A DNA stretch of 35,929 nucleotides from JACNLC01 sp964607375 (lineage in GTDB: Bacteria; Fidelibacterota; Marinisomatia; SCGC-AAA003-L08; JACNLC01), in contig CAZSJY010000014.1 of assembly GCA_964607375.1 (NCBI GenBank), positions 1 to 35,929 of the forward strand, written 5' to 3'. The position numbers and the translations under genes are program-made. The notes under the pieces are model-generated. The model was not told where the DNA came from. It saw only the letters and a list, made by a program, of their open reading frames with translations, and searched no databases. This document shows, piece after piece, positions 16,733-24,132 of the stretch. The stretch's first letter is position 1; the number at the start of each line of letters is the position of its first letter.

Positions 16733-18215
16733 ACATAAAAGTTTACAACAAATTATAAATTTTAGATTAGAAAAATTAACTAAAATCAAGGAAGCTGGAT
16801 TTATTCCATACCCCCATAACTATAAAAAAACACATTCAGCTCTAGATATACTAGGGTCTTATGACAACTTAGAAGGTAAGTCAGTTTCAGTTGCCGGAAG
16901 AATTGTTGCAATGAGGAAAATGGGTAAAGCCAGTTTTTCTCACATTCAAGACGAAACTGGAAAAATTCAGTTATACATCAAAAGAGATAATGTAGGAAAT
17001 GAAGTTTATAATGATTTGTTCAAGAATTTAGATTTAGGGGATATTATTGGTTTAGAAGGTATAGTTTTTAAAACTAAAACCGAAGAGATATCGATAAATG
17101 TTGAAAAATTAATAATATTATCAAAAAATATTCGACCGTTACCTAATCTCAAAGAAAAAGACGGTGAAGCTTTCAATGCGTTTGATGATAAAGAACACAG
17201 GTATCGTAATAGGCATTTAGATTTAATTGCTAATCCAGATGTAAAATTAATTTTTCAAACTCGAGCAAAAGTAATTTCTTCATTAAGAAATTATCTAGAT
17301 GATCAAGGCTATATTGAAGTAGAAACACCAGCTCTTCAACCAATCTATGGTGGTGCATCAGCAAGACCATTCAAAACTTACCACAATACTCTTGAGCAAA
17401 ATCTGTTTTTACGAATAGCAGATGAACTTTATTTGAAAAGATTAATAATTGGTGGTTTTGATAAAGTTTATGAAATTGCTAAAAATTTCAGAAATGAAGG
17501 AATGGATCGAAATCACAATCCAGAATACACATCTTTAGAATATTATCAAGCCTATGCAGATGTTCACGATGTTTTGAAACTTACTGAAGATATGATAAGA
17601 GAAACTGCGAAATCAGTCGGGAAATTACTTGTAAAATACGGAGATCATTCTATCGATTTATCAAAACCTTTTGAGCAAAAATCAATGGCAGAATTACTAA
17701 AAAATAAAACGAACAAAGATGTCTTCTCTATGGATCGTGAAAAATTGTTCAAATTAGTAAAATCATATAAGATTGATGTTGATGAAAAAATGAACTACGG
17801 ACAATTGTTCGACAAACTGTTTGGAGAACTTGTTGAACCTGAACTAATTCAACCTACATTTGTAATGGATTATCCAAAAGAAATATCTCCATTAGCAAAA
17901 GAAAAACGGGGTGGAGATGGTAAAATAGTAGAGCGTTTTGAATTATTCATTGGTGGAATGGAGTTTGCAAACGCCTTTACTGAACTTAATGATCCTATTG
18001 ATCAACGAAAAAGGTTAGAAGAACAAGCAAAACTGCGTGAATTGGGTGACGATGAAGCACAAATTGTAGATGAGAACTTTTTACAAGCAGTAGAGTATGG
18101 AATGCCTCCAACAGGAGGTGTTGGAATAGGTGTTGATAGACTTGTAATGTTGTTGACCGAACAAACTTCAATAAAAGACGTGCTTCTTTTTCCAGCGATG
18201 CGTCCAGAGGTTTAG
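16722..18215 (+). CDS. lysS: Lysyl-tRNA synthetase, class II
   Basis: Charges tRNA(Lys). The 497-residue protein has an N-terminal OB-fold anticodon-binding domain (VSVAGRIVAMRKMGKASFSHI near residues 54-75) and a class II catalytic core: motif 1 region HRYRNRHLDLIANPDVK, motif 2 FRNEGMDRNHNPEYTSLEYYQAYAD, and motif 3 GGVGIGVDRLVMLLT with SIKDVLLFPAMRPE at the end. The start is GTG 16722, 11 bases inside prfB, with GGAG at 16708-16711 upstream; the nearby ATG at 16729 is out of frame. The stop overlaps the following permease gene by one base. Confidence 0.97.
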   Translation: MTNEHKSLQQIINFRLEKLTKIKEAGFIPYPHNYKKTHSALDILGSYDNLEGKSVSVAGRIVAMRKMGKASFSHIQDETGKIQLYIKRDNVGNEVYNDLFKNLDLGDIIGLEGIVFKTKTEEISINVEKLIILSKNIRPLPNLKEKDGEAFNAFDDKEHRYRNRHLDLIANPDVKLIFQTRAKVISSLRNYLDDQGYIEVETPALQPIYGGASARPFKTYHNTLEQNLFLRIADELYLKRLIIGGFDKVYEIAKNFRNEGMDRNHNPEYTSLEYYQAYADVHDVLKLTEDMIRETAKSVGKLLVKYGDHSIDLSKPFEQKSMAELLKNKTNKDVFSMDREKLFKLVKSYKIDVDEKMNYGQLFDKLFGELVEPELIQPTFVMDYPKEISPLAKEKRGGDGKIVERFELFIGGMEFANAFTELNDPIDQRKRLEEQAKLRELGDDEAQIVDENFLQAVEYGMPPTGGVGIGVDRLVMLLTEQTSIKDVLLFPAMRPEV

Positions 18216-19432
18216 TGTCAATTTGTAAAACCATAGCTTTTCGTCAACTAAGATCCAAACACTCCTTTGGCTTTATATCTTTTACTACAATACTGAGTAT
18301 AATAGGATTGATGCTTGGAGTAGCATTTTTGATAATAATATCTGCTTTCTCAAGTGGGTTCTCCTCATCAGTTGAAAGTAAATTATCAAATATTGATGGT
18401 CACTTAAGAATTCAAAAGTATAATGGATACGAGTTAATCGATGAAAACGAACTTGTATATTTAGATTCTATTCTAAAAACTTTCTCAGATTTCACCTCAA
18501 TGACCCAATATGTAGAGAAGCGTGCAATGGTTCGTAAAAAAGATGTTACTGAAGGAGTTATAATTTATGCTGTCTCAGATAATTCTTTAAATGATATATT
18601 CGATTTAGAAAGATTTATTGTAAAAGGAAACAGTACATTTTCCAATCCCAATAGTATTATAATTGGTGATGAACTCTCTAAACAACTTGATGTAGATGTT
18701 GATGAAGAAATAATCTTGTTTGACATAGAGAAGTTAATTTCAGATAATCTAATTATAGCTGAAAAATTCAACATTTCAGGAATTATCAAAACTGGATTTC
18801 CAGAATATGATAAATTACTAGTTTTCATTTCTCTTGAAGATACTCAATTACTTTTCGAACATAACAATGTATTTAATGGAGTTATCTGTAATTTTACCAA
18901 TCCAGAGAAAATACACAAAATCAACGAAAAGGTTTTAGAAGAACTAGATTTCCACTATTCTACAACCACTTGGAAAGAACGACATGCTGCATTATTCGAA
19001 TGGTTGAATATTTATGATATTCCTATTATGCTCTTAATGGTGTTTATTGTATTAGTTGCAGTTTTTAACATTACTGCAACTCTATGGATGATTGTAGTTG
19101 AAAAAAGTAAAAATATTGGAATACTTTTAACAATGGGATATGATAAGGTAAAGATTAGAAAAATCTTTCTGATTGAAGGATTAATTGTAGGTGTAATTGG
19201 TTCGTTACTTGGATTGGTATTAGCATTAACTCTCCTCATAATACAAGTTAAATACAAATTTATAGCGTTATCTTCAGATATTTATTTTATGGACTATCTT
19301 CCTGTGAAAATTTCATATCTATCTTTTTTAATTTATCCATTGTCTGCTATTTTATTAACCATAATAGCTTCTAGTATTCCATCAATACGAGCTTCAAAGG
19401 TTGAACCAGCTGAAGCAGTGAGGTATGAGTGA
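18215..19432 (+). CDS. Lipoprotein-release ABC permease, LolC/LolE type (first copy)
   Basis: Inner-membrane permease that extracts lipoproteins for delivery to LolA. 405 residues with the FtsX/MacB layout: transmembrane helix near 21-45 (ILSIIGLMLGVAFLIIISAF), a large periplasmic domain (about 46-265), and three C-terminal helices near 268-292, 318-345 and 365-392; the end PSIRASKVEPAEAVRYE is typical of LolC/E. GTG 18215 shares a base with the lysS stop. It overlaps the second permease by four bases and lolD follows, so the three probably form a LolCDE complex. Which copy equals LolC and which LolE cannot be decided from sequence alone. Confidence 0.92.
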   Translation: MSICKTIAFRQLRSKHSFGFISFTTILSIIGLMLGVAFLIIISAFSSGFSSSVESKLSNIDGHLRIQKYNGYELIDENELVYLDSILKTFSDFTSMTQYVEKRAMVRKKDVTEGVIIYAVSDNSLNDIFDLERFIVKGNSTFSNPNSIIIGDELSKQLDVDVDEEIILFDIEKLISDNLIIAEKFNISGIIKTGFPEYDKLLVFISLEDTQLLFEHNNVFNGVICNFTNPEKIHKINEKVLEELDFHYSTTTWKERHAALFEWLNIYDIPIMLLMVFIVLVAVFNITATLWMIVVEKSKNIGILLTMGYDKVKIRKIFLIEGLIVGVIGSLLGLVLALTLLIIQVKYKFIALSSDIYFMDYLPVKISYLSFLIYPLSAILLTIIASSIPSIRASKVEPAEAVRYE

Positions 19433-20610
19433 ACTTTTTAAGATTTACTTATAGATTTATATCAAGAAAAGGAAGTTCTACTAATTTCAATTGGACATTA
19501 ATTTTCCCAATTATTGGAATTGTAGTTGGTTGTACTCTCGTTACTTTAACATTTGCAATAATGGATGGTATGGAAGAGAAAATATTCTCATCACTTAGAA
19601 AGTTTTCATCACCAGCTAAAATTACAATTGATAAATCTGATATTGATAATATCAAAGAAGTTGAAGAATTTCTTGTCCAAAATCAAATTAAATACTTCAA
19701 TTGTATTGAAAGAAATGGAATACTTTCAAATGAAGACGATTACAGATTTTCAAAAATTCGTGCAGTTCATAATTTAGAAGATTATCTGAAATCGCTAGGA
19801 TTAACTAGTGAACCTAACGACTATGGTTTTGAAGATGATACTGCGATTTTAGGTAATGGGTTAGCAAGGCGATTAAATTTAGAAGTACTAGATGATATCA
19901 AACTAATATCACCTTTGGATGTCAATATGTTTACTGGTGTCCCTCCAATCCAAACAATTAAACTTTACGATACCTTTGTGTTAGATATTTTAGACTATGA
20001 CTATAATTATGCCTTTATTCAATACAAAACCGGACAGAAGATATTTAGATATTCAAAAAATATGCTCTTACTTTTGAGTGATAAAATAGAACTTACAAAA
20101 TTAAACGAATTTTTAGAAAGTTTTCCAAATGTAAGATATAGTACTTGGGAAGATGATCAACATAAATTGATTTCAGCAATGAAATTAGAGAAAATAGCCT
20201 ATACAACTTTTGGATTTTTGATTGTATTTATTGCTGGATTTAATCTATTATCTTTAATGAGTTTATCAGTTATGCAGAAAATCCCACAAATCGGTATTTT
20301 AAAAACTATAGGTTATTCAAATAGTAATATTTCTATGATTTTTGTGGTTCAAAGTTTAGCAACAGGTTTTCTAGGAGGTATATTCGGCATTGGATTTGCT
20401 GTTGGATTGATCAAGTTAGAAACAGAATTTAACTTTATGAAAGTAATATTTGACACTTTTCCATTAAAAGAATTTCCATTAATATTATCGCCTGAAAAAT
20501 TAGTTTTTATATTCACAATTTCTGTATTGTTGATTGTCATAGCAGGAATTTATCCTGCGTATAAATCAGCAAAATTAAACCCAGTAAAATCAATAGACTA
20601 TATAAAATGA
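19429..20610 (+). CDS. Lipoprotein-release ABC permease, LolC/LolE type (second copy)
   Basis: 393 residues with the same architecture as its neighbour: one helix at about 22-44 (TLIFPIIGIVVGCTLVTLTFAIM), a periplasmic domain, then three helices in the last 150 residues, ending YPAYKSAKLNPVKSIDYIK, the usual FtsX-family end. The conserved cytoplasmic turn MQKIPQIGILKTIGYSNSNI sits between the second and third helices. The two permeases have clearly diverged, which favours a heterodimer over a recent duplication. The GTG start lies in a four-base overlap with the first permease and the stop overlaps lolD by four bases. Confidence 0.91.
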   Translation: MNFLRFTYRFISRKGSSTNFNWTLIFPIIGIVVGCTLVTLTFAIMDGMEEKIFSSLRKFSSPAKITIDKSDIDNIKEVEEFLVQNQIKYFNCIERNGILSNEDDYRFSKIRAVHNLEDYLKSLGLTSEPNDYGFEDDTAILGNGLARRLNLEVLDDIKLISPLDVNMFTGVPPIQTIKLYDTFVLDILDYDYNYAFIQYKTGQKIFRYSKNMLLLLSDKIELTKLNEFLESFPNVRYSTWEDDQHKLISAMKLEKIAYTTFGFLIVFIAGFNLLSLMSLSVMQKIPQIGILKTIGYSNSNISMIFVVQSLATGFLGGIFGIGFAVGLIKLETEFNFMKVIFDTFPLKEFPLILSPEKLVFIFTISVLLIVIAGIYPAYKSAKLNPVKSIDYIK

Positions 20611-21296
20611 TACTTAAAGCAAAAAATATAAAAAAATCTTATATTACTCAAGCAGATAAAGTTGATGTTCTAAAAGGAATCAATTTAAATGTAAAAGAAG
20701 GCGAAATTGTGGCAATTATGGGACCTTCAGGAGCAGGAAAATCAACTTTGTTGCATGTTCTTGGAACTCTAGATTCATTTGATGATGGATATTTAGAAAT
20801 TGATGGACATGTTATCTTGAATAATCATAGAAAGTTATCTGAGATTAGGGCTAAGAAACTTGGTTTTGTTTTTCAGTTTCACCATCTCTTGCCTGAGTTT
20901 ACAGTTTTAGAAAATTTGATTATTCCTCAAATGTTATTGCACGCGGACCACAAGAAATCCGAAGAATATGCAATGGAATTACTTGGAAATGTAAATCTAA
21001 CAAAAAGATCAAACCACTATCCATCGCAGATATCAGGAGGTGAAAAGCAAAGAGTGGCTGTTTTAAGAGCATTAGTAAATAAACCAAAAATTATTATTGC
21101 CGATGAACCTACTGGCAATTTGGATGTAGACAATAGTAACAACCTGTTACAAGTTATAAAAGAATTATGTAGTAAATTTAGACAGTCGTTTATCATTGCA
21201 ACTCACGATAAATCTGTGTCAGAAATTGCAGAAAGAGTTTTGATTGTGCATAATGGTAAACTAAAAGCTCAATATACATTGGAAAAAATATCATGA
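20607..21296 (+). CDS. lolD: Lipoprotein-release ABC ATPase LolD
   Basis: ATPase of the LolCDE transporter (229 residues, full length for the family). Walker A GPSGAGKST at 39-47, Q-loop Gln90 in GFVFQFHHLLPEFT, signature ISGGEKQRVAV at 142-152, Walker B IIIADEPTGNLD at 162-173 and the switch His200 in IIATHDKS. HHLLPEFTVLENL is the LolD/MacB-subfamily sequence after the Q-loop. It overlaps the upstream permease and downstream clpC by four bases each (ATGA). The assignment to lipoprotein release rests on the adjacent permease pair; several predicted lipoproteins in this window would be natural cargo. Confidence 0.95.
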   Translation: MILKAKNIKKSYITQADKVDVLKGINLNVKEGEIVAIMGPSGAGKSTLLHVLGTLDSFDDGYLEIDGHVILNNHRKLSEIRAKKLGFVFQFHHLLPEFTVLENLIIPQMLLHADHKKSEEYAMELLGNVNLTKRSNHYPSQISGGEKQRVAVLRALVNKPKIIIADEPTGNLDVDNSNNLLQVIKELCSKFRQSFIIATHDKSVSEIAERVLIVHNGKLKAQYTLEKIS

Positions 21297-23749
21297 AAGA
21301 AAACTTCACACGCACAGTTCAATTAATTATAAAATATGCAAAAGATGAAGCTGTTCGTTTAGGGCATAATTATATTGGTTCTGAACATCTATTGTTAGGA
21401 ATAATAAAAGAAGGTGAGTGTAAAGCAGTAACATTACTTATGACTATGGGTTGTGATTTACTTGAAATGCGTGAAATTATAGAAAAAATGACAAAACAAG
21501 GAAATGACACCGCTAAATTGAGTAAGATACAATTAACAATAAGAAGCGAGCGAATTTTAAGAGAGACTATTAGTGAAGCTAGAAAATTAGACCAAAATGT
21601 TGCTAATGATGTTCATCTTCTAATGGCCCTTTCTCTCGAAAAAGAAGGACTTGCTTTTGATATCCTTACACAATATTCAATTGACCATGATTTATTGATG
21701 ACTTATGTTGGTTCATCTAACCAAATTAGAGTATCTGGGAAGGAAAATAGCAAAACGAAAACTACTCCAACTTTAGACCAATTTAGCAGAGATATTTCGA
21801 AACTTGCTTCAGAAGGTCATCTTGATCCAGTAATCGGCAGGAACATAGAGATAGAAAGAGTAGCACAGATTTTGTCTAGAAGGAAAAAGAATAATCCTGT
21901 ATTAATTGGAGAACCAGGTGTTGGAAAAACCGCTATCGTTGAGGGATTAGCGATTCGTATTTTGGAAAAGACTGTTCCTCGAGTATTGTGGAATCAACGA
22001 GTAATTGTTCTAGATATTGCAGGACTTATTGCAGGAACTAAATACCGTGGTCAGTTTGAAGAGAGGATGAGAGCATTAATGCTTGAACTTGAGGAAACAT
22101 CTGATGTTATAATATTTATTGATGAATTGCATACGCTAGTTGGTGCTGGTAGTTCTACGGGGTCATTAGACGCTGCAAATATGTTCAAACCTGCATTAGC
22201 TAGAGGTGAAATTCAAATAGTTGGAGCCACAACTATGGATGAATATAGGCAATATATCGAAAAAGATGGAGCATTAGAGCGAAGATTTCAGAAAATTCTA
22301 GTTAATCCTTCATCCAAAAAAGATACTAAGAACATACTTATTGGTTTAAAACAGAAATATGAAGAACACCATCAAATTAGATATTCTAAAGAAGCAATAG
22401 AAGCTTGTGTAGAACTAAGTGAGAGATACATTACTGATAAATATCTTCCTGATAAAGCTATAGATATTATGGATGAAGTCGGAGCAAGAGTTAGAATCTC
22501 TAATATTTTTGTTCCTGATTCGATTGTTAAACTAGAAAAAAAGATTTTAGGGTTAAAGAAAGTTAAAGAAAAGGCGATCATAGATCAGAAGTTTGAGAAA
22601 GCAGCTGAACTTAGAGATAAGGAAAGAAAACAGATAAACAAACTTCAGTTGCTTCAGACTGATTGGAACAAAGACGAAATTGAAAATAGACCTATTGTTT
22701 CAGAAAATGAAGTTGCGAATGTGATTAGTATGATTACAGGAATTCCTATTAATAAAGTAACTGAATCAGAATCCTCTCTCTTGTTAAATATGGAAGACGA
22801 ATTGAAAAAGGATATTGTTGGGCAAGACGAAGCAATTACTAAATTGACTCAGTCAATTTTAAGAGCTCGAGCAGGATTCAAGAATCCTATACATCCAATT
22901 GGTTCATTTATGTTTTTGGGACCAACAGGCGTTGGTAAGACAGAACTTGCAAAAGTTTTGGCAAAATATATGTTCAGCAATGAAGAAGCGTTGGTTAGGA
23001 TTGATATGTCTGAATATATGGAAAGATATAATGTCTCTCGATTAGTAGGTTCTCCTCCAGGATATGTTGGATATGAAGAGGGTGGACAATTAACTGAAAA
23101 AGTTCGAAGAAATCCATATTCTGTTGTTTTATTTGATGAGATAGAAAAAGCTCACCGAGATGTGTTTAATATTCTGTTACAGATATTGGACGAAGGTCGT
23201 ATTACAGATAGTTTAGGTAGAAAAATTGATTTTAGAAATACTGTTATTATTTTAACATCAAATATTGGAACTCATAATATAAGCTCTTCAACAATAGGTT
23301 TTTCAAATGATACAAAAATGAATCCTAAGGATGTAGATACAACAATAATGGATGAAGTCAAACGAATATTCAAACCAGAATTTTTGAATCGACTTGACGA
23401 TTTGATTATCTTCAATCGATTATCCAAACAGAATATGTTCAAAATAATTGAGCTACAATTGAAGGACATTAAGTTAAACTTGAAATCAAAAGGTGTTAAG
23501 TATAGAATTTATAAAACGGCAAAAGAGTTGTTAATTCGAGAAAGTGACCATCGGCAATGGGGAGCGCGTTCACTTAGAAGGGTTATTCAAAATAGAATTG
23601 AAAATGTGATTTCAGAAAAGTTTCTAACTGGAGACTTTATTGAGGATGGTAAAATAATAATCAAAGCACACAAAGAAGAACTAATTTTTGAACAAGTAGA
23701 AATAACTTCAAAAAAAAAGAAAAATACTCATGCTAAAAAGACAGACTAA
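21293..23749 (+). CDS. clpC: ATP-dependent Clp protease ATP-binding subunit ClpC
   Basis: Hexameric AAA+ unfoldase that feeds substrates to ClpP. 818 residues: paired Clp-N repeats (about 5-140, GHNYIGSEHLLLGIIKEGE), first AAA domain with Walker A GEPGVGKT at 206-213 and FIDELHTLVGAG, a short middle region with a UVR motif (about 428-446, DQKFEKAAELRDKERK), and a second AAA domain with GPTGVGKTE at 543-551. The UVR motif and short middle domain identify ClpC rather than ClpB or ClpA. STIGF before the end matches the [VI]GF ClpP-docking loop. The tail is Lys-rich. No clpP, ctsR or mcsAB lies in the window. It is the last gene of the run that began at prfB. Confidence 0.96.
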   Translation: MKENFTRTVQLIIKYAKDEAVRLGHNYIGSEHLLLGIIKEGECKAVTLLMTMGCDLLEMREIIEKMTKQGNDTAKLSKIQLTIRSERILRETISEARKLDQNVANDVHLLMALSLEKEGLAFDILTQYSIDHDLLMTYVGSSNQIRVSGKENSKTKTTPTLDQFSRDISKLASEGHLDPVIGRNIEIERVAQILSRRKKNNPVLIGEPGVGKTAIVEGLAIRILEKTVPRVLWNQRVIVLDIAGLIAGTKYRGQFEERMRALMLELEETSDVIIFIDELHTLVGAGSSTGSLDAANMFKPALARGEIQIVGATTMDEYRQYIEKDGALERRFQKILVNPSSKKDTKNILIGLKQKYEEHHQIRYSKEAIEACVELSERYITDKYLPDKAIDIMDEVGARVRISNIFVPDSIVKLEKKILGLKKVKEKAIIDQKFEKAAELRDKERKQINKLQLLQTDWNKDEIENRPIVSENEVANVISMITGIPINKVTESESSLLLNMEDELKKDIVGQDEAITKLTQSILRARAGFKNPIHPIGSFMFLGPTGVGKTELAKVLAKYMFSNEEALVRIDMSEYMERYNVSRLVGSPPGYVGYEEGGQLTEKVRRNPYSVVLFDEIEKAHRDVFNILLQILDEGRITDSLGRKIDFRNTVIILTSNIGTHNISSSTIGFSNDTKMNPKDVDTTIMDEVKRIFKPEFLNRLDDLIIFNRLSKQNMFKIIELQLKDIKLNLKSKGVKYRIYKTAKELLIRESDHRQWGARSLRRVIQNRIENVISEKFLTGDFIEDGKIIIKAHKEELIFEQVEITSKKKKNTHAKKTD

Positions 23750-23773
23750 AAACCATCAACGAAAACTGAAATT

Positions 23774-24013
23774 TTATCTTCCTTTTCTTGGAGGTCTTAC
23801 TTTTCGTCGTCTTTTGTGTGATCTTTTTTTCTTTACCTTGTCATCATCTCCATCAAAAGTACCGTTATTAAATTCTATAGGTGCTTCTTGAAAGTTAGAA
23901 TTTACAATTTGCAAGATACTTTTATTCAAACAACTTGTACCTTGATTGGTTGCGCCAATACAAATTGCCGAGGATATCAACACAAAAGCTACTATATTCA
24001 GTATGAATTTCAT
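23774..24013 (-). CDS. Small exported protein with acidic patch and very basic C-terminal tail, unknown function
   Basis: 79-residue reading frame, the only minus-strand gene I support. Residues 1-21 look like a Sec signal peptide (Lys2, hydrophobic FILNIVAFVLISSAI, cleavage plausible after CIGA). A short neutral middle (about 22-50) has one Cys28, then an acidic DGDDD cluster, then 21 terminal residues of which 14 are Lys or Arg. It lies convergent to clpC (24-base gap) and divergent from the TPR lipoprotein gene. The plus strand has no competing frame here, and a signal peptide arising by chance in a shadow frame is unlikely. I do not recognise a family. It could be a cationic periplasmic protein binding acidic polymers; that is a guess. 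Confidence 0.55.
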   Translation of the reverse strand: MKFILNIVAFVLISSAICIGATNQGTSCLNKSILQIVNSNFQEAPIEFNNGTFDGDDDKVKKKRSHKRRRKVRPPRKGR

Positions 24014-24132
24014 AGTGTATAATACAAAACAATTTTATTATGAGATATGACTTACATCACATTATTGCACTTAAATTCATAAAATTTGAGACTTTTAGGA
24101 AGCTAGCTTTCACAGTAAATTTATGAAGTGAT
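24014..24132. other. Divergent intergenic region with a 10-base palindrome
   Basis: 119 bases between the minus-strand small gene and the plus-strand TPR lipoprotein gene, so it should hold promoters for both. A perfect palindrome AAGCTAGCTT lies at 24100-24109, about 24 bases before the lipoprotein start; a TATTAT on the minus strand sits about five bases before the small gene's ATG. I see no convincing -35/-10 pair on either strand. Confidence 0.3.

Noticed and set aside
21293..23749. ClpB disaggregase
   Set aside because: The long coiled-coil middle domain of ClpB is missing and a UVR motif and ClpP-docking IGF loop are present, so ClpC fits.
23750..23773. Rho-independent terminator between clpC and the convergent small gene
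   Set aside because: The 24 bases contain no inverted repeat followed by a T run on either strand.
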